Assembly: GCA_016235045.1 (NCBI GenBank) | Contig: JACRME010000008.1 | Coordinates: forward strand, 62,001 to 126,000 | Source: Nitrosomonadales bacterium | Lineage (GTDB): Bacteria > Pseudomonadota > Gammaproteobacteria > Burkholderiales > Gallionellaceae | Length of the DNA: 64,000 bases | Reading direction: 5' to 3' | Part shown: in pieces, positions 46,075-56,524 of the stretch | Layout: every line of letters begins with the position of its first letter | Position numbering within the stretch: the stretch's first letter is position 1 | Made by a program: the position numbers and the translations under genes | The notes under the pieces: model-generated | What the model was told of the DNA's origin: nothing | What the model saw: the letters and a program-made list of their open reading frames with translations, nothing else | Database searches by the model: none

Positions 46075-47077
46075 TGGTGCCCATGGCGGCAATGCCGAGC
46101 GCTGCACGCACTTTGTTCTCGATCTCGGCGGCGATCACCGGGTTGTTCTTGAGGAATTCGCGCGCGTTGTCCTTGCCCTGTCCGATCTTCTCGCCGTTGT
46201 AGGCATACCAGGCGCCCGACTTCTCGACCAGTTTGTGCAGTACGCCCAACTCGATGATCTCGCCTTCGCGCGAGATGCCCTCTCCGTACAGGATGTCGAA
46301 ATTGGCTTCCTTGAACGGCGGCGCGACCTTGTTCTTGACCACCTTGACGCGGGTCTCGTTGCCGATGACTTCGTCGCCCTTCTTGATCGCGCCGGTGCGG
46401 CGGATGTCCATACGCACGGAGGCGTAGAACTTCAAGGCATTGCCGCCGGTGGTGGTCTCGGGATTGCCGAACATCACGCCGATCTTCATGCGGATCTGGT
46501 TGATGAAGATGACCATGGTGTTGGAGCGGTTGATATTCGCGGTGAGCTTGCGCAGGGCCTGCGACATGAGGCGCGCATGCAGGCCCATCTGCGCGTCGCC
46601 CATCTCGCCTTCGATCTCGGCCTTGGGCGTCAGCGCGGCAACGGAGTCGACCACCACCACATCCACCGAACCGGAACGCACCAGCATATCGACGATCTCC
46701 AGCGCCTGTTCGCCGTTGTCCGGCTGCGAGATCAACAGGTCTTCAACCTTCACGCCCAGTTTCTTGGCATAGCCCGGGTCGAGCGCATGCTCGGCGTCGA
46801 TGAAGGCGGCGGTGCCGCCCAGTTTTTGCATCTCGGCGATGACTTGCAGGGTGAGGGTGGTTTTGCCGGAGGATTCCGGACCGTAGATCTCGATGACGCG
46901 ACCGCGCGGCAGACCGCCGACGCCCAGCGCGATGTCCAGACCGAGCGAACCGGTCGAAACGACCTGGATGTCCTTGCCGACCTCGCTCTCGCCGAGGCGC
47001 ATGATGGAGCCTTTGCCGAACTGTTTTTCGATCTGGCTCAGTGCCGCCGCGAGTGCCTTGCTCTTGTTGTCATCCAT
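46052..47077 (-). CDS. recA: RecA recombinase
   Basis: A 341-residue strand-exchange ATPase. Walker A is [10 protein letters not shown], Walker B is [10 protein letters not shown], and the N-terminal [23 protein letters not shown] and loop [21 protein letters not shown] are all standard. It also triggers LexA self-cleavage. A ribosome site (AAAGGGG) precedes the ATG. A palindrome and plausible promoter lie in the 83 bases upstream. recX follows with overlap. Confidence 0.99.
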   Translation of the reverse strand: MDDNKSKALAAALSQIEKQFGKGSIMRLGESEVGKDIQVVSTGSLGLDIALGVGGLPRGRVIEIYGPESSGKTTLTLQVIAEMQKLGGTAAFIDAEHALDPGYAKKLGVKVEDLLISQPDNGEQALEIVDMLVRSGSVDVVVVDSVAALTPKAEIEGEMGDAQMGLHARLMSQALRKLTANINRSNTMVIFINQIRMKIGVMFGNPETTTGGNALKFYASVRMDIRRTGAIKKGDEVIGNETRVKVVKNKVAPPFKEANFDILYGEGISREGEIIELGVLHKLVEKSGAWYAYNGEKIGQGKDNAREFLKNNPVIAAEIENKVRAALGIAAMGTSEVAEEA

Positions 47078-47111
47078 TTTGTTCCCCTTTCAAAAATTCG
47101 ATGGGGCGGAT

Positions 47112-47151
47112 TGTGGCACAACAATTCGGAGTTGTACAGAACGTTCGTTCT
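47112..47151 (-). promoter_or_regulatory. recA promoter with adjacent palindrome (candidate SOS operator)
   Basis: On the minus strand AGAAC-GAAC-GTTCT (47138-47151) forms a perfect 5-base dyad directly beside a weak -35 TGTACA. After 17 bases comes -10 CACAAT. The dyad fits GAAC-N4-GTTC rather than the CTGT-N8-ACAG box of most proteobacterial LexA. Confidence 0.45.
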
Positions 47152-47160
47152 CTTTGTAGT

Positions 47161-47721
47161 TTATGCTATTTTTGCAATTCCATTCAACAAGTTGAGCACG
47201 CCTTGCAGGGCAATTTGCACCGATTTCGCACGCACGGCATCGCGGTCTCCGGAAATCTGATGGCAGGCCGCCTGCACGGTATCGTTGCTCGCCCATGCGA
47301 ACCAGACCATGCCCACCGGCTTCTCCGGCGTACCGCCGGTGGGCCCGGCGACGCCGCTCACCGACAGCGCCACTTGGGCGCGGCTGTATTGCAGCGCGCC
47401 GTCGGCCATTTCGCGCACGGTCTGCTCGCTCACCGCCCCATGTTGCTCCAGCGTGTCCGGCGCGACGCCCAGCATCTCTTCCTTCGCGGTGTTGGAGTAG
47501 GTCACAAAACCGCGGTCGAACCAGGCCGAGCTGCCGGAAATCATGGTGACCGCCTGCGCCACACCGCCGCCGGTGCAGGATTCCGCCGTCACCAGCGTCA
47601 TACCGTGTTCCTTGAGCGCATTTCCCACCTGTTGCGCGAGCAACCGCCCGGAATCCTGTCCGCTTGCCGCAGTCACAGTCGCTGTTGGACGTGCTTTTCT
47701 TTTTGCCCGCTTCATCTTCAT
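47161..47721 (-). CDS. pncC: Nicotinamide-nucleotide amidase (CinA C-terminal family)
   Basis: A 186-residue protein of the CinA C-terminal domain. The catalytic Ser lies in TAESCTGGGVAQ; other signatures are YSNTAKEEMLGV, AVSEQTVREMA and SVSGVAGPTGGTPEKPVG. PncC deamidates NMN to NaMN in the pyridine nucleotide cycle. The first 20 residues are basic and not conserved. Its ATG overlaps the metZ stop by 4 bases, so it is expressed with metZ and would fall under the same riboswitch. Confidence 0.92.
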   Translation of the reverse strand: MKMKRAKRKARPTATVTAASGQDSGRLLAQQVGNALKEHGMTLVTAESCTGGGVAQAVTMISGSSAWFDRGFVTYSNTAKEEMLGVAPDTLEQHGAVSEQTVREMADGALQYSRAQVALSVSGVAGPTGGTPEKPVGMVWFAWASNDTVQAACHQISGDRDAVRAKSVQIALQGVLNLLNGIAKIA

Positions 47722-48890
47722 AATCCCCTGGCCAGATCGTTTTGAATATCGATAAGCGCTTCCAGTCCCACCGCGATGCGGATCAGTCCGTCGCCGATGC
47801 CCGCCGCCGCACGCGCTTCAGGCGAAATGCGCGCATGGGTGGTGGTCGCGGGATGCGTAATTGTTGTCTTGGTATCGCCCAGATTGGCGGTGATGGACAG
47901 CAGTTTGGTGTTGTCGATCACCTTCCAGGCCGCCGCCTTGCCGCCCTTCACCTCGAAGGCCACGATACCGCCGCCGGTCTTCTGCTGCTTCGTCGCCAGC
48001 GCATGTTGCGGATGCGATTTCAATCCGGGATAGAACACGCGCGCCACGTTGGGCTGTTTTTCCAGCCATTGCGCCAGTTGCAGTGCGTTGGCGCTGTGCG
48101 CATCCATGCGCAGCTTGAGCGTCTCCAAACCTTTCAGGAACACCCAGGCGTTGAACGCGCTCATGGTCGGACCGGTGGTGCGCAGGAAGCCGTACACCGG
48201 CTCCATCAGTTTCTTGCTGCCCAAGACCGCCCCGCCCAGCACCCGGCCTTGCCCGTCGATGTATTTGGTGGCGGAATGGATCACGATGTCCGCGCCGAAA
48301 TCGAACGGGCGTTGCAGAATGGGCGTGCAGAAACAGTTATCCACCGCCAGCAAGGCGCCACAACCCTTCGCCACGGCAGAGATGGCTGCAATGTCAGAGA
48401 TTTCGGTGAGCGGGTTGGATGGCGTCTCCAGAAAGAACAGTTTGGTATTCTGGCGCACCGCCGCCTTCCATGCCGCTACATCGGTGGCGGAAACAAATGT
48501 CGTTTCCACGCCGAACTTCTTCAGCACGTTGTTGAACAAATTCACCGTCGAACCGAACAGGCTCTGCGACGAAACGACATGATCGCCCGCCTTGAGCAAG
48601 CCCATGCAGGTCGACAGGATGGCGGCCATACCGGATGACGTCGCCACGCATTGCTCGGCGCCTTCCAGCGCGGCCAGGCGTTCTTCGAACATGGTGACGG
48701 TGGGGTTGGTGAAGCGCGCATAGATGTTGCCCGGCTCTTCGCCGATGAAACGCCGGGCGGCCTGCTCGGCATTTTCGAAGGTAAAGCTGGACGTGAGGAA
48801 CAAGGCCTCGCTGTGCTCGTGGAACTGGCTTTGCACATTGCCGGCGCGTACGGCCAGCGTTTCCGGCTGGTATGAATTTTTATCCGCCAT
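47718..48890 (-). CDS. metZ: O-succinylhomoserine sulfhydrylase
   Basis: A 390-residue PLP enzyme of the cystathionine gamma-synthase family. The PLP lysine is in IHSATKYIDGQGRVLGG, with SSGMAAIL and DNCFCTP upstream. MetZ makes homocysteine directly from O-succinylhomoserine and sulphide. The ATG is chosen because AGGAG lies 6 bases upstream. The leader carries a SAM-II-type aptamer and a terminator, so expression should fall when S-adenosylmethionine is plentiful. The order purF-metZ-pncC-recA on this strand is partly a conserved betaproteobacterial arrangement. Confidence 0.94.
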   Translation of the reverse strand: MADKNSYQPETLAVRAGNVQSQFHEHSEALFLTSSFTFENAEQAARRFIGEEPGNIYARFTNPTVTMFEERLAALEGAEQCVATSSGMAAILSTCMGLLKAGDHVVSSQSLFGSTVNLFNNVLKKFGVETTFVSATDVAAWKAAVRQNTKLFFLETPSNPLTEISDIAAISAVAKGCGALLAVDNCFCTPILQRPFDFGADIVIHSATKYIDGQGRVLGGAVLGSKKLMEPVYGFLRTTGPTMSAFNAWVFLKGLETLKLRMDAHSANALQLAQWLEKQPNVARVFYPGLKSHPQHALATKQQKTGGGIVAFEVKGGKAAAWKVIDNTKLLSITANLGDTKTTITHPATTTHARISPEARAAAGIGDGLIRIAVGLEALIDIQNDLARGL

Positions 48891-48904
48891 GGTATCTCCT
48901 GAAA

Positions 48905-48941
48905 ACAAAAAACCCGGAAAGCTTAGAGCCAAACCGGGTTT
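48905..48941 (-). terminator. Leader terminator between the riboswitch and metZ
   Basis: On the minus strand AAACCCGG pairs with CCGGGTTT around a 16-base loop, followed by six T. It begins directly after the aptamer and ends about 15 bases before the metZ ATG. Confidence 0.8.
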
Positions 48942-48998
48942 CCCTCGCTTTAGCTGCATTTATAACGCGCCCGCAAGCTGTTCCTCAAATCGGCGCAG
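48942..48998 (-). promoter_or_regulatory. SAM-II (metA) riboswitch aptamer
   Basis: Read on the minus strand, TGCGCCGATTTGAG opens a P1 stem (GCGCC with GGCGC). The 3' part is ATAAATGCAGCTAAAG followed by CGAGGG. GATTT after P1 and ATAAATGnAGCTAAA at the 3' side are the hallmark core of the SAM-II H-type pseudoknot. It sits in the metZ leader, the expected gene context. Confidence 0.85.
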
Positions 48999-49033
48999 GT
49001 GAAAAGTAGCACCACCCACCACAAGCCGTCAAC

Positions 49034-50560
<1,527 letters not shown>

Positions 50561-50588
50561 ATTTGCTTCTCGATTAAAGTTGACATGT

Positions 50589-51068
50589 CTACTTCTGAGC
50601 CACGTTTTCCGGCATGTAGTCCTTGGCGTACAACGCAACTTGCTGCAGCGGCTTGCTCGACAGCGCATTGCGCCAGAACGGCAACTGCGGCAAATCGGTC
50701 AGCCCGCCCAGCCACACCAGCGCGATCACAATCAGCCCGCCGCGCAGCATGCCGAATATCGCGCCGAACTTCCCATCCATCCCGGACAATCCGGCGAATT
50801 TCGCGAGGCGTGCCAGAAACCACGCAAACAACGCCCCCACGATCAGCGTCACGATGAACAGGGCGGCAAACGCCACTGCCGAACGGATGTTATCCGCTCC
50901 CACCGCCACCGGCACATGGGGCAACATCTGTGCCGAAAACGTGCGCGCCACGATATATGCCGCCAGCCAGCCGATCAGCGAAAACAACTCGTACATGAAG
51001 CCGCGCCACCAACCCACCAACGCCGACAGCACAATGATCGCAATGACCGCGTAATCAAAGGATGTCAC
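50589..51068 (-). CDS. cvpA: CvpA family membrane protein
   Basis: A 159-residue inner-membrane protein with four hydrophobic helices, starting [21 protein letters not shown]. It matches CvpA, long linked genetically to purF and to colicin V export; it contributes to envelope integrity in enterobacteria. It lies 28 bases upstream of purF in a conserved dedD-cvpA-purF order. Confidence 0.92.
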   Translation of the reverse strand: MTSFDYAVIAIIVLSALVGWWRGFMYELFSLIGWLAAYIVARTFSAQMLPHVPVAVGADNIRSAVAFAALFIVTLIVGALFAWFLARLAKFAGLSGMDGKFGAIFGMLRGGLIVIALVWLGGLTDLPQLPFWRNALSSKPLQQVALYAKDYMPENVAQK

Positions 51069-51077
51069 TTACAAACC

Positions 51078-51731
51078 TTACTCAAGGTTGACCACGTTCG
51101 ATTGCATTCCCTGCGTTTCCAGCTTGCTCTTGGTTTTCTCAGCCGCTTCCAGCGACGGGAAACTGCCCACGCGCACGCGCACGACGTCGCCCGCTTTCTC
51201 GGTGTAGGCACGATAGCCCTGCTGGCTCAGTTTGGCTTGCAGGCTCCTGGCAGTATCCGCATTGGCGAACGCCCCGACCTGCACCACCCAGCCGGATTTC
51301 GGCACGTCCTGCGTCTTGGCGACCGGTTTGCTTTCCACCTTGGGCTTCGCAGGCAGTGGTTTGGCCTCCGGCTTCGCTTTGCTCGCCGTCGGCGCTGTTG
51401 CGGCAGGCTTCTTCTCCGCCGGCATCGGCGTCATGGTCAGGCCGGTGGCGGGCGCGCTGGCAGCGACTGGCACATCCGCCGGCACAGCGGCAGCCACCCC
51501 GGAAGCCATCCTGTCCAGTTCCGGCAGGTTGATCTTGGGCTGGAACTCGGGCGCATTGTCCTTATCCGGAATACGCAGTTCGATATTGCCTCCGGGAACT
51601 GGCGCCGGCTCGCTGTCGAATATGACGGGCAGCAGGAACACCACCAGCAAGACCAGCGCAATCGCGCCGATCAGGCGGCGCCTCGCTTGACGCCGCAAAT
51701 TGAATTCGTCTTCCGTTGTCTGTTTTGCCAT
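51078..51731 (-). CDS. SPOR-domain protein (DedD-like)
   Basis: A 217-residue protein with one anchor helix (LIGAIALVLLVVFLLPVIF). A Pro/Ala/Lys-rich periplasmic linker (about 75-140) and a C-terminal SPOR domain (SGWVVQVGAFANADTARSLQAK..., ending in a VRVGSFPSLEAAEKTKSKL strand-helix) follow. SPOR domains bind denuded glycan strands at the septum, so a role in cell division is likely. Position between folC and cvpA matches dedD in other proteobacteria. Confidence 0.9.
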   Translation of the reverse strand: MAKQTTEDEFNLRRQARRRLIGAIALVLLVVFLLPVIFDSEPAPVPGGNIELRIPDKDNAPEFQPKINLPELDRMASGVAAAVPADVPVAASAPATGLTMTPMPAEKKPAATAPTASKAKPEAKPLPAKPKVESKPVAKTQDVPKSGWVVQVGAFANADTARSLQAKLSQQGYRAYTEKAGDVVRVRVGSFPSLEAAEKTKSKLETQGMQSNVVNLE

Positions 51732-51749
51732 CGCGCTTAATCCGGAAAT

Positions 51750-53132
51750 TCAGCCGCCGCGCAAGCCGCGCACCCGCATCACTTCCGCTACCGTATAGAA
51801 TGATCCGAAGGCGGCGATTCTATCATTTTCGCCCGCCCGATTGCTGGCCTCATGCAGGGCATCGGCGATGGATACGCAGGCTTTAACCTCACCGCGAACT
51901 CGTGCATTTTGCAGCACCTGCACCAGTTCCGCAGCCGTTGCCCCGCGCCGCGCATCGATCCCCGCAACCAGCCAGACATCGACCTGCGCATCCAGCGCCT
52001 TGGCCACGCCCACCATATCCTTGTCTTTGAGCATCGCGAACACGGCAAACGTCCGGGCGGGCGGCAGATCGGCCAGGTTCTGCGCCAGCGACCGCGCCGC
52101 ATGCGGGTTGTGCGCCACATCCAGGATCAACCGGGGCTTGCCCGGTATGAACTGGAAACGTCCGGCAAGCTGCACCTCGACCAATCCACGCCGCACAGCC
52201 ACCATGCTCACCGGCAGCTTATCCCTGAGCGCATCCAGCGCGGCCAGCACCGCGCTGGCGTTGTGCAACTGGAAGGCTCCGCGCAAGGCAGGGAATGGCA
52301 GAGCACTGCGCGTTCCCACTCTGCTGTAGAAATTCCACTGCCCGTTAGATAGCCCCTCTCCCGCAGGCGGGAGAGGGGTTGGGGAGAGGGACTTCACTAT
52401 GGAAATAGGGTTGGCAGCAACTCTACCACCCTCTCCCCCAGCCCCTCCCCCCCCTGCGGGGGAGGGGAGTTGAAACTCGAACTCCCTGCCGATGCACCAC
52501 AACTCCGCGCCTATCTCTTGCGCATGGTTTCGCAACGCCTGCGGCACATCGCTGTCCGCACAGATCGCCACGCGGCCCTGGCGGAAAATACCCGCCTTTT
52601 CGAACCCGATCTGCTCGCGAGAATCGCCCAGATAATCGACATGATCAATGTCGATACTGGCCACCACCGAACAATCGGAATCGAATACATTCACCGCATC
52701 CAGCCTGCCGCCCAGCCCGACTTCGAGGATGGCGACATCCACCTTGTGCTCGATAAAGCACTGCATCGCCGCCAGCGTGCCAAACTCGAAATAGGTCAGC
52801 GGAATATCACCGCGCTCCTGCTCGATCTGTGCAAACGAAGCGCACAGCTCCGCATCGCTCGCTTGCTGCTTGCCGATGCGCACCCGTTCGTTGTAATCCA
52901 GCAGATGCGGCGAGGTATAGCAGCCGACCTTGTATCCGGCGGCATGCAGAATGGCTTCCAGCATCGCGCACACCGACCCTTTGCCGTTGGTACCGCCGAC
53001 GACGATGATGGGGAAATCAGGTTGCAGACCGAGGCGATGCTTGACTTGCGCTACGCGCTCCAGGCCGAGCGCGATGGTTTTGGGGTGCAGGGATTCTAGG
53101 TGGGTTAGCCAGTCGGCCAGGGTATTGGGCAT
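51750..53132 (-). CDS. folC: Dihydrofolate synthase / folylpolyglutamate synthase, with in-frame repeat insertion
   Basis: A 460-residue ligase of the Mur family. The P-loop is VVGGTNGKGSVCAMLEA, with YTSPHLLDYNERVRI and VGLGGRLDAVNVFD downstream, and LDVAHNPHAA in the C-terminal domain. It adds glutamate to dihydropteroate and folates. Residues about 222-260 (LPSPAGGGGAGGEGG ... SLSPTPLPPAGEG) are encoded by a GC-rich inverted-repeat element and are not family sequence. They fall between the GREFEF strand and the QWNFYSRVG strand, in a surface-loop position. The frame is intact, so the protein is probably functional. Confidence 0.93.
   Translation of the reverse strand: MPNTLADWLTHLESLHPKTIALGLERVAQVKHRLGLQPDFPIIVVGGTNGKGSVCAMLEAILHAAGYKVGCYTSPHLLDYNERVRIGKQQASDAELCASFAQIEQERGDIPLTYFEFGTLAAMQCFIEHKVDVAILEVGLGGRLDAVNVFDSDCSVVASIDIDHVDYLGDSREQIGFEKAGIFRQGRVAICADSDVPQALRNHAQEIGAELWCIGREFEFQLPSPAGGGGAGGEGGRVAANPISIVKSLSPTPLPPAGEGLSNGQWNFYSRVGTRSALPFPALRGAFQLHNASAVLAALDALRDKLPVSMVAVRRGLVEVQLAGRFQFIPGKPRLILDVAHNPHAARSLAQNLADLPPARTFAVFAMLKDKDMVGVAKALDAQVDVWLVAGIDARRGATAAELVQVLQNARVRGEVKACVSIADALHEASNRAGENDRIAAFGSFYTVAEVMRVRGLRGG
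52351..52469. repeat. GC-rich inverted-repeat element inserted in folC (in frame)
   Basis: The left arm 52351-52390 (AGCCCCTCTCCCGCAGGCGG...) and right arm 52429-52469 (CCCTCTCCCCCAGCCCCTCC...) are imperfect reverse complements around a 38-base core. Each arm itself holds a hairpin. The right arm resembles the earP repeat. Confidence 0.8.
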
Positions 53133-53149
53133 ATTTCAATATGGTTCAC

Positions 53150-53222
53150 GTAGGGTGGGCACGCTTCTGTGCCCACGCGGTGCGGAAATCAGTGTGGGCA
53201 AAAAGACGAGCCCACCACCCTA
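53150..53222. repeat. GTAGGGTGGGC palindromic repeat between folC and the nuclease-like gene
   Basis: TAGGGTGG and CCACCCTA form the ends, with inner pairs GGGCAC/GTGCCC. The 11-base word GTAGGGTGGGC recurs at 62551-62561. Confidence 0.65.
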
Positions 53223-53227
53223 CTTGA

Positions 53228-53617
53228 CTAATGCTCAAACCAAACTTCAATGCCTGCACCTTTTAGTTGTTCAAGTGTTGGCTTTAGATATTTGCGAAAA
53301 CTTTCGGAATCTGGAACCGCAAGGATGACATGCTCGTTTTCTCGGTTTGAATTCTTGGCGCGAAGCTCTATACAAGTAAACACTCCTTTAGCCACTCGAT
53401 TAAATACCTGCGAAGCAGAATAAGCACGGCCTGAACGAGCACTCCCATCTCTTGAACTTGTGCCACCTTTGGCTTCAACAAAGTACTTGTGCCCGCTAGC
53501 CAAGTGGTGCGCAATAACATCAATACCCTTTTGTTTGGTTGTAAGCTGCTGATCAATTTTGCAGCCCATAGCAACCAACCGAGCGCACACTGAAGTGACT
53601 ACTTTGTTTTCATCCAT
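53228..53617 (-). CDS. Small PD-(D/E)XK nuclease-like protein
   Basis: A 129-residue protein of unknown role. KGIDVIAHHL followed by KYFVEAKGG gives the Asp33...Glu48-x-Lys50 arrangement of PD-(D/E)XK nucleases, resembling the Mrr/restriction-like core without a DNA-recognition domain. AYSASQVFNRVAKG could be the following helix with its conserved Gln. The gene is AT-rich against GC-rich neighbours. It separates folC from accD, which are normally adjacent in this conserved operon, and is flanked on one side by a palindromic repeat. It is probably acquired. No methylase or partner is nearby. Confidence 0.6.
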   Translation of the reverse strand: MDENKVVTSVCARLVAMGCKIDQQLTTKQKGIDVIAHHLASGHKYFVEAKGGTSSRDGSARSGRAYSASQVFNRVAKGVFTCIELRAKNSNRENEHVILAVPDSESFRKYLKPTLEQLKGAGIEVWFEH

Positions 53618-53632
53618 ATCTTGAGAGCTAGC

Positions 53633-54517
53633 TTAAGCCGCCTCCAACCTCGCCACCGCATCCTGCTTGGTCAGCAGCGTAATCAGCGTCGCCAGTTGAT
53701 CGCGCATCTGGCGCCTGTCCACAATCATGTCGATGGCACCATGTTCGAGCAGAAACTCTGCCCGCTGGAAGCCATCCGGCAGGGTCTCGCGCACGGTCTG
53801 CTGGATCACGCGCGCACCGGCAAAACCGATCAGCGCACCCGGTTCGGCGATGACCACGTCGCCGAGGAAAGCATAGCTGGCGGAGACGCCGCCCATGGTG
53901 GGGTCGGTCAGCACGGAGATGAAGGGCAGCCTGGCTTCGCTCAATTGGGTAATCGCGGCACTGGTCTTGGCCATCTGCATCAGCGACAGCAGGCCTTCCT
54001 GCATGCGCGCACCGCCGCTGGCGGAAAAACAAACGTAGGGGCATTTCTGTTCCAGCGAAACTTGCACGCCGCGCACGAAACGTTCGCCCACCACCGACCC
54101 CATCGAGCCGCCCATGAAATCGAACTCGAATGCGGCCGCCACCACCGGCAACGCATGGATGCTGCCCTGCATCACGATCAGCGCGTCGTCCTCGCCGGTT
54201 TTCTTTTTCGCCTCGACCAGACGGTCGCTGTATTTTTTCTGGTCCTTGAATTTCAGGGTGTCGACCGACAACACTTCCGAACCGATCTCGAAACGGCCTT
54301 CGCTGTCCAGCAGCCAGTCGAGACGGGTGCGCGCAGTGATGCGGTGATGGTGGCTGCACTTGGGGCAGACGCTGAAGTTCTTCTCCAGGTCGGCGTGATA
54401 GAGCACGGCCTGGCAGGACGGGCATTTGTGCCACAAGCCATCCGGCACGCTCTTCTTGGTGTCGGCCTCTCCCCTGCGCTTGATCTTGGGGGGTAACAGT
54501 TTTTGGAACCAGCTCAT
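53633..54517 (-). CDS. accD: Acetyl-CoA carboxylase carboxyltransferase subunit beta
   Basis: A 294-residue subunit with the N-terminal four-cysteine zinc finger ([10 protein letters not shown] and [11 protein letters not shown]) and the crotonase-like domain ([22 protein letters not shown], then [15 protein letters not shown]). With AccA it transfers CO2 from carboxybiotin to acetyl-CoA for fatty-acid synthesis. It follows trpA by 13 bases on the same strand. Confidence 0.98.
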   Translation of the reverse strand: MSWFQKLLPPKIKRRGEADTKKSVPDGLWHKCPSCQAVLYHADLEKNFSVCPKCSHHHRITARTRLDWLLDSEGRFEIGSEVLSVDTLKFKDQKKYSDRLVEAKKKTGEDDALIVMQGSIHALPVVAAAFEFDFMGGSMGSVVGERFVRGVQVSLEQKCPYVCFSASGGARMQEGLLSLMQMAKTSAAITQLSEARLPFISVLTDPTMGGVSASYAFLGDVVIAEPGALIGFAGARVIQQTVRETLPDGFQRAEFLLEHGAIDMIVDRRQMRDQLATLITLLTKQDAVARLEAA

Positions 54518-54530
54518 AACGTCCTCCTCT

Positions 54531-55328
54531 TTATTGATCGATTGCTATTCGCAATTCTTTCACCAATTTGCCCACATTGGCGACTACATTTTTTTCGTCC
54601 GAATTCTCGATTTCCTGCACGATGCGGCTGCCTACCACCACGCCGTCGCACAATTTCGACACCGCCCTGGCCGTTGCCGCATCGCGGATGCCGAAGCCGA
54701 CGCCGATGGGTAAGTGGATGTGCTTGCGCAGTTGCGGAATCTTCTCTTCGATGGCCGACAGGTCGAGATTGCCCGCGCCGGTCACGCCCTTGAGCGAGAC
54801 GTAATACACATAACCGCGCGCCAGCTTGGCGACTTGTTCGATGCGCGCCTCGTTGGTGGTCGGCGCGAGCAGGAAGATGGGGGCGATGTTGTGGCGCTGC
54901 AGATGCTCGAATGCCTCATGGCTTTCTTCCGGCGGGAAGTCCACGGTGAGCACGCCGTCCACGCCGACCTCGGCACAGCGTTGCGCGAACGTCTCCCATC
55001 CCATGGCCTCGATCGGGTTGCCGTAGCCCATCAGCACCACCGGCGTGGTCGTATCCTGTTTGCGGAATTCCGCCACCATGCCCAGTACGCCGCGCAGCGA
55101 CATGCCGTTCTTGAGCGCACGCTCGGAAGCGCGCTGGATCACCGGGCCGTCCGCCATCGGGTCGGAAAACGGCACTCCGAGCTCGATTACGTCCGCGCCC
55201 ACCTTGACCAGTTCGTGCATCAACGGCACGGTGAGCAATTGCGACGGATCGCCTGCGGTAACGAACGGGATGAGCGCCTTGCGCTGTTGTTGTTTGAGCT
55301 TGCCGAAGGTCGTGTCGATGCGGCTCAT
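54531..55328 (-). CDS. trpA: Tryptophan synthase alpha chain
   Basis: A 265-residue TIM barrel. Catalytic Glu lies in [18 protein letters not shown] and catalytic Asp in [14 protein letters not shown]; phosphate-binding GFGIRD is near the end. It releases indole from indole-glycerol phosphate and passes it to TrpB. The ATG overlaps the trpB stop by 4 bases (ATGA). Confidence 0.98.
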   Translation of the reverse strand: MSRIDTTFGKLKQQQRKALIPFVTAGDPSQLLTVPLMHELVKVGADVIELGVPFSDPMADGPVIQRASERALKNGMSLRGVLGMVAEFRKQDTTTPVVLMGYGNPIEAMGWETFAQRCAEVGVDGVLTVDFPPEESHEAFEHLQRHNIAPIFLLAPTTNEARIEQVAKLARGYVYYVSLKGVTGAGNLDLSAIEEKIPQLRKHIHLPIGVGFGIRDAATARAVSKLCDGVVVGSRIVQEIENSDEKNVVANVGKLVKELRIAIDQ

Positions 55329-56524
55329 AGCGTGATCCCCTTGATGCGCGCCACCGTGTTCATGTCCTTGTCGCCGCGGCCGGAGAGATTCACCAGCAGC
55401 ACTTTGTCCTTGCCCATGCTCGGCGCGATCTTCATCGCATGCGCGAGCGCATGGCTGGATTCCAGCGCGGGGATGATGCCTTCGAAACGGCACAGCGCAT
55501 CGAATGCGGCCAGCGCTTCATCGTCGTTGATGGCGACATACTGCGCGCGGCCCAAGTCCTTCAACAGGCAATGCTCGGGGCCGACGCCCGGATAATCCAG
55601 TCCGGCAGAGATGGAATGTGTCTCGATGATCTGGCCGTTCTCGTCCTGCATCAAATAGACTTTATTTCCGTGCAATACGCCGACCTTGGCATTGCCGGTC
55701 AGCGGTGCGGCATGTTTGCCGCTGGCGATACCGTGACCGCCCGCTTCCACGCCGATGATCTGCACGCTTTTCTCTTCGATGTAGGGATGGAACAAGCCAA
55801 TCGCGTTGGAACCGCCGCCCACGCAAGCGATCACCGCATCCGGCTGGCGGCCTATCATTTCCGGCATCTGCTCCTTCGCTTCGTTGCCGATGACGCACTG
55901 GAAGTCGCGCACCATCATGGGGTACGGATGCGGGCCGGCCGCCGTGCCGAAGATGTAGAAGGTGCTCTCGACGTTGGTGACCCAGTCGCGGATGGCTTCG
56001 TTGCAGGCGTCCTTGAGCGTCTTCGAACCGCTCTCGACCGGCACCACGGTTGCGCCCAGCAACTTCATGCGGAACACGTTGGGTGCCTGGCGCTGGATGT
56101 CTTCCGCACCCATGTAGACAATGCATTCCATGCCGAAGCGCGCCGCCACGGTGGCCGTCGCCACGCCGTGCATGCCTGCGCCGGTCTCGGCGATGACGCG
56201 CTTCTTGCCCATGCGTTTGGCCAGCAGGGCCTGGCCGATGGCGTTGTTGATCTTGTGCGCGCCGGTGTGGTTGAGGTCTTCGCGCTTCAGGTATATCTGT
56301 GCACCCCCCAGACTCTCCGACAGGCGTTTGGCGTGATAGATCGGGCTGGGACGGCCGACGTAGTGTTTCAACTCGTAGGCGAATTCGGCCTTGAATTCGG
56401 GATCGTCGCGGAAGCGCAGGTACTGCTGGCGCAACTCTTCCACGGCCGGGATGAGCGTCTCGGCCATGTAAATGCCGCCATACTGTTCGAAGTGACCTTG
56501 CTGGTCGGGGTAGTTATAACTCAA
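55325..56524 (-). CDS. trpB: Tryptophan synthase beta chain
   Basis: A 399-residue PLP enzyme. The PLP lysine is in [20 protein letters not shown], with [13 protein letters not shown] and the phosphate loop [12 protein letters not shown]. The family N-terminus [18 protein letters not shown] indicates a TTG start at 56524; a later ATG would lose it. The start overlaps the trpF stop by 11 bases. Confidence 0.97.
   Translation of the reverse strand: MSYNYPDQQGHFEQYGGIYMAETLIPAVEELRQQYLRFRDDPEFKAEFAYELKHYVGRPSPIYHAKRLSESLGGAQIYLKREDLNHTGAHKINNAIGQALLAKRMGKKRVIAETGAGMHGVATATVAARFGMECIVYMGAEDIQRQAPNVFRMKLLGATVVPVESGSKTLKDACNEAIRDWVTNVESTFYIFGTAAGPHPYPMMVRDFQCVIGNEAKEQMPEMIGRQPDAVIACVGGGSNAIGLFHPYIEEKSVQIIGVEAGGHGIASGKHAAPLTGNAKVGVLHGNKVYLMQDENGQIIETHSISAGLDYPGVGPEHCLLKDLGRAQYVAINDDEALAAFDALCRFEGIIPALESSHALAHAMKIAPSMGKDKVLLVNLSGRGDKDMNTVARIKGITL

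Noticed and set aside
47112-47160. Canonical LexA box CTGT-N8-ACAG at recA
   Set aside because: CTGTACAA is present but the matching ACAG half is not at the right distance; the GAAC-N4-GTTC dyad is reported instead as a candidate.
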